From an uncultured Bacteroidota bacterium (GTDB lineage Bacteria; Bacteroidota; Bacteroidia; Flavobacteriales; Schleiferiaceae): DNA of 7,917 bases. Within the stretch, counting starts at the first letter, position 1, and each line of letters starts with the position of its first letter. The DNA lies in NCBI GenBank assembly GCA_913056475.1, contig CAJXMS010000099.1:1-7917 (forward strand), written 5' to 3'. The position numbers were made by a program, and so were the translations under genes. The notes below the pieces were generated by a model that saw nothing but the letters and a program-made list of their open reading frames with translations, had not been told where the DNA came from and ran no database searches. This document shows, piece after piece, positions 7,635 to 7,917 of the stretch.

Positions 7635-7917
7635 TGGAGTGGGTGTTTTATGCGGATCGGTTCAGATTGATGGATATGCGTTCCGGTAGATTTATTGATC
7701 ACGTAGCTGCGAAAAGCTTCCACCGTCATGTAGCGGGCCTGGGGCAATTTTTGGGGGATCACCAGGCCCCGGGTACGGCCGGTGGCCTTTCCTTCCCAGA
7801 TCAGCTTATCGGCGCCGTTATAAACTTTCACTTTAACCCCCGTGGTAAGATTGCTAATGCAGCGCCCCCGGCTGGTATCGGCTACGCAGTAATAAAAGGC
7901 GCCGCGCTCTCTCACCT
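7631..7917 (-). CDS. C-terminal part of an unrecognised protein (start outside window)
   Basis: The frame is open to the window edge. 95 residues are visible counting a GTG-coded residue at 7915, which is probably internal because the reading frame continues past the edge. I do not recognise the family. The visible part looks beta-rich, like a small sandwich or carboxypeptidase/Ig-type module: strands around GAFYYCVAD, VKVKVYN, KLIWEGKATG and YMTVEAFRSYVIN, ending IRIKHPLQ. Two Cys are present, one in YYCVAD and one in GRCISN, 13 residues apart. There is no membrane helix and no HTH. Its TGA overlaps the GTG start of the regulator by four bases, so it is probably cotranscribed with it. From memory, miaB often precedes this regulator in Bacteroidota, but this segment does not look like the MiaB TRAM domain. 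That the frame is coding is likely; function is open. Confidence 0.65.
   Translation of the reverse strand, partial: VRERGAFYYCVADTSRGRCISNLTTGVKVKVYNGADKLIWEGKATGRTRGLVIPQKLPQARYMTVEAFRSYVINKSTGTHIHQSEPIRIKHPLQ

Overview
The window looks like chromosomal DNA from a GC-rich member of the Bacteroidota. The main reason is the minus-strand gene order: AAA+ sigma-54-type regulator, LptE-like lipoprotein, acidic TPR-like protein of unknown function, SecG. To my knowledge this order recurs in that phylum. Start regions without recognisable Shine-Dalgarno sequences fit the same assignment. The genus cannot be given; a GC-rich Saprospiria- or Cytophagia-like lineage is a guess.

Layout. Positions 1-3105 (+) hold the 3' part of a very large gene, open from the first base. 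Its product resembles (alpha/alpha)6-barrel glycoside hydrolases/phosphorylases and has no name I can assign safely. A short intergenic gap of 71 bases holds a strong inverted repeat, which is a terminator shared by two convergent transcription units. From 7917 down to 3177 (-) runs a tightly packed operon: the 3' end of an unrecognised gene, then the AAA+ regulator with a Fis-type HTH, lptE, the acidic TPR-like gene and secG. Successive genes overlap by 4, 1 and 1 bases, and then are 11 bases apart before secG, so one transcript and translational coupling are likely. The promoter lies outside the window.

How the genes fit together. LptE works in LPS transport to the outer membrane and SecG is part of the Sec translocon, so the operon has an envelope-biogenesis theme. 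The regulator has no receiver domain, and its sensor II region departs from the usual motif. The protein between LptE and SecG has short folded-looking islands separated by a very long acidic Pro/Glu/Ala/Ser-rich linker. Its job is unknown; a link to envelope assembly rests only on position.

I see no RNA genes, mobile elements, CRISPR arrays, riboswitches or phage genes. Coding density is near complete and no stretch over 300 bases lacks a gene. I do not see a clearly new multi-gene system. The best leads are the uncharacterised glycosidase-like protein, the atypical regulator, and the disordered protein in the lptE-secG operon.
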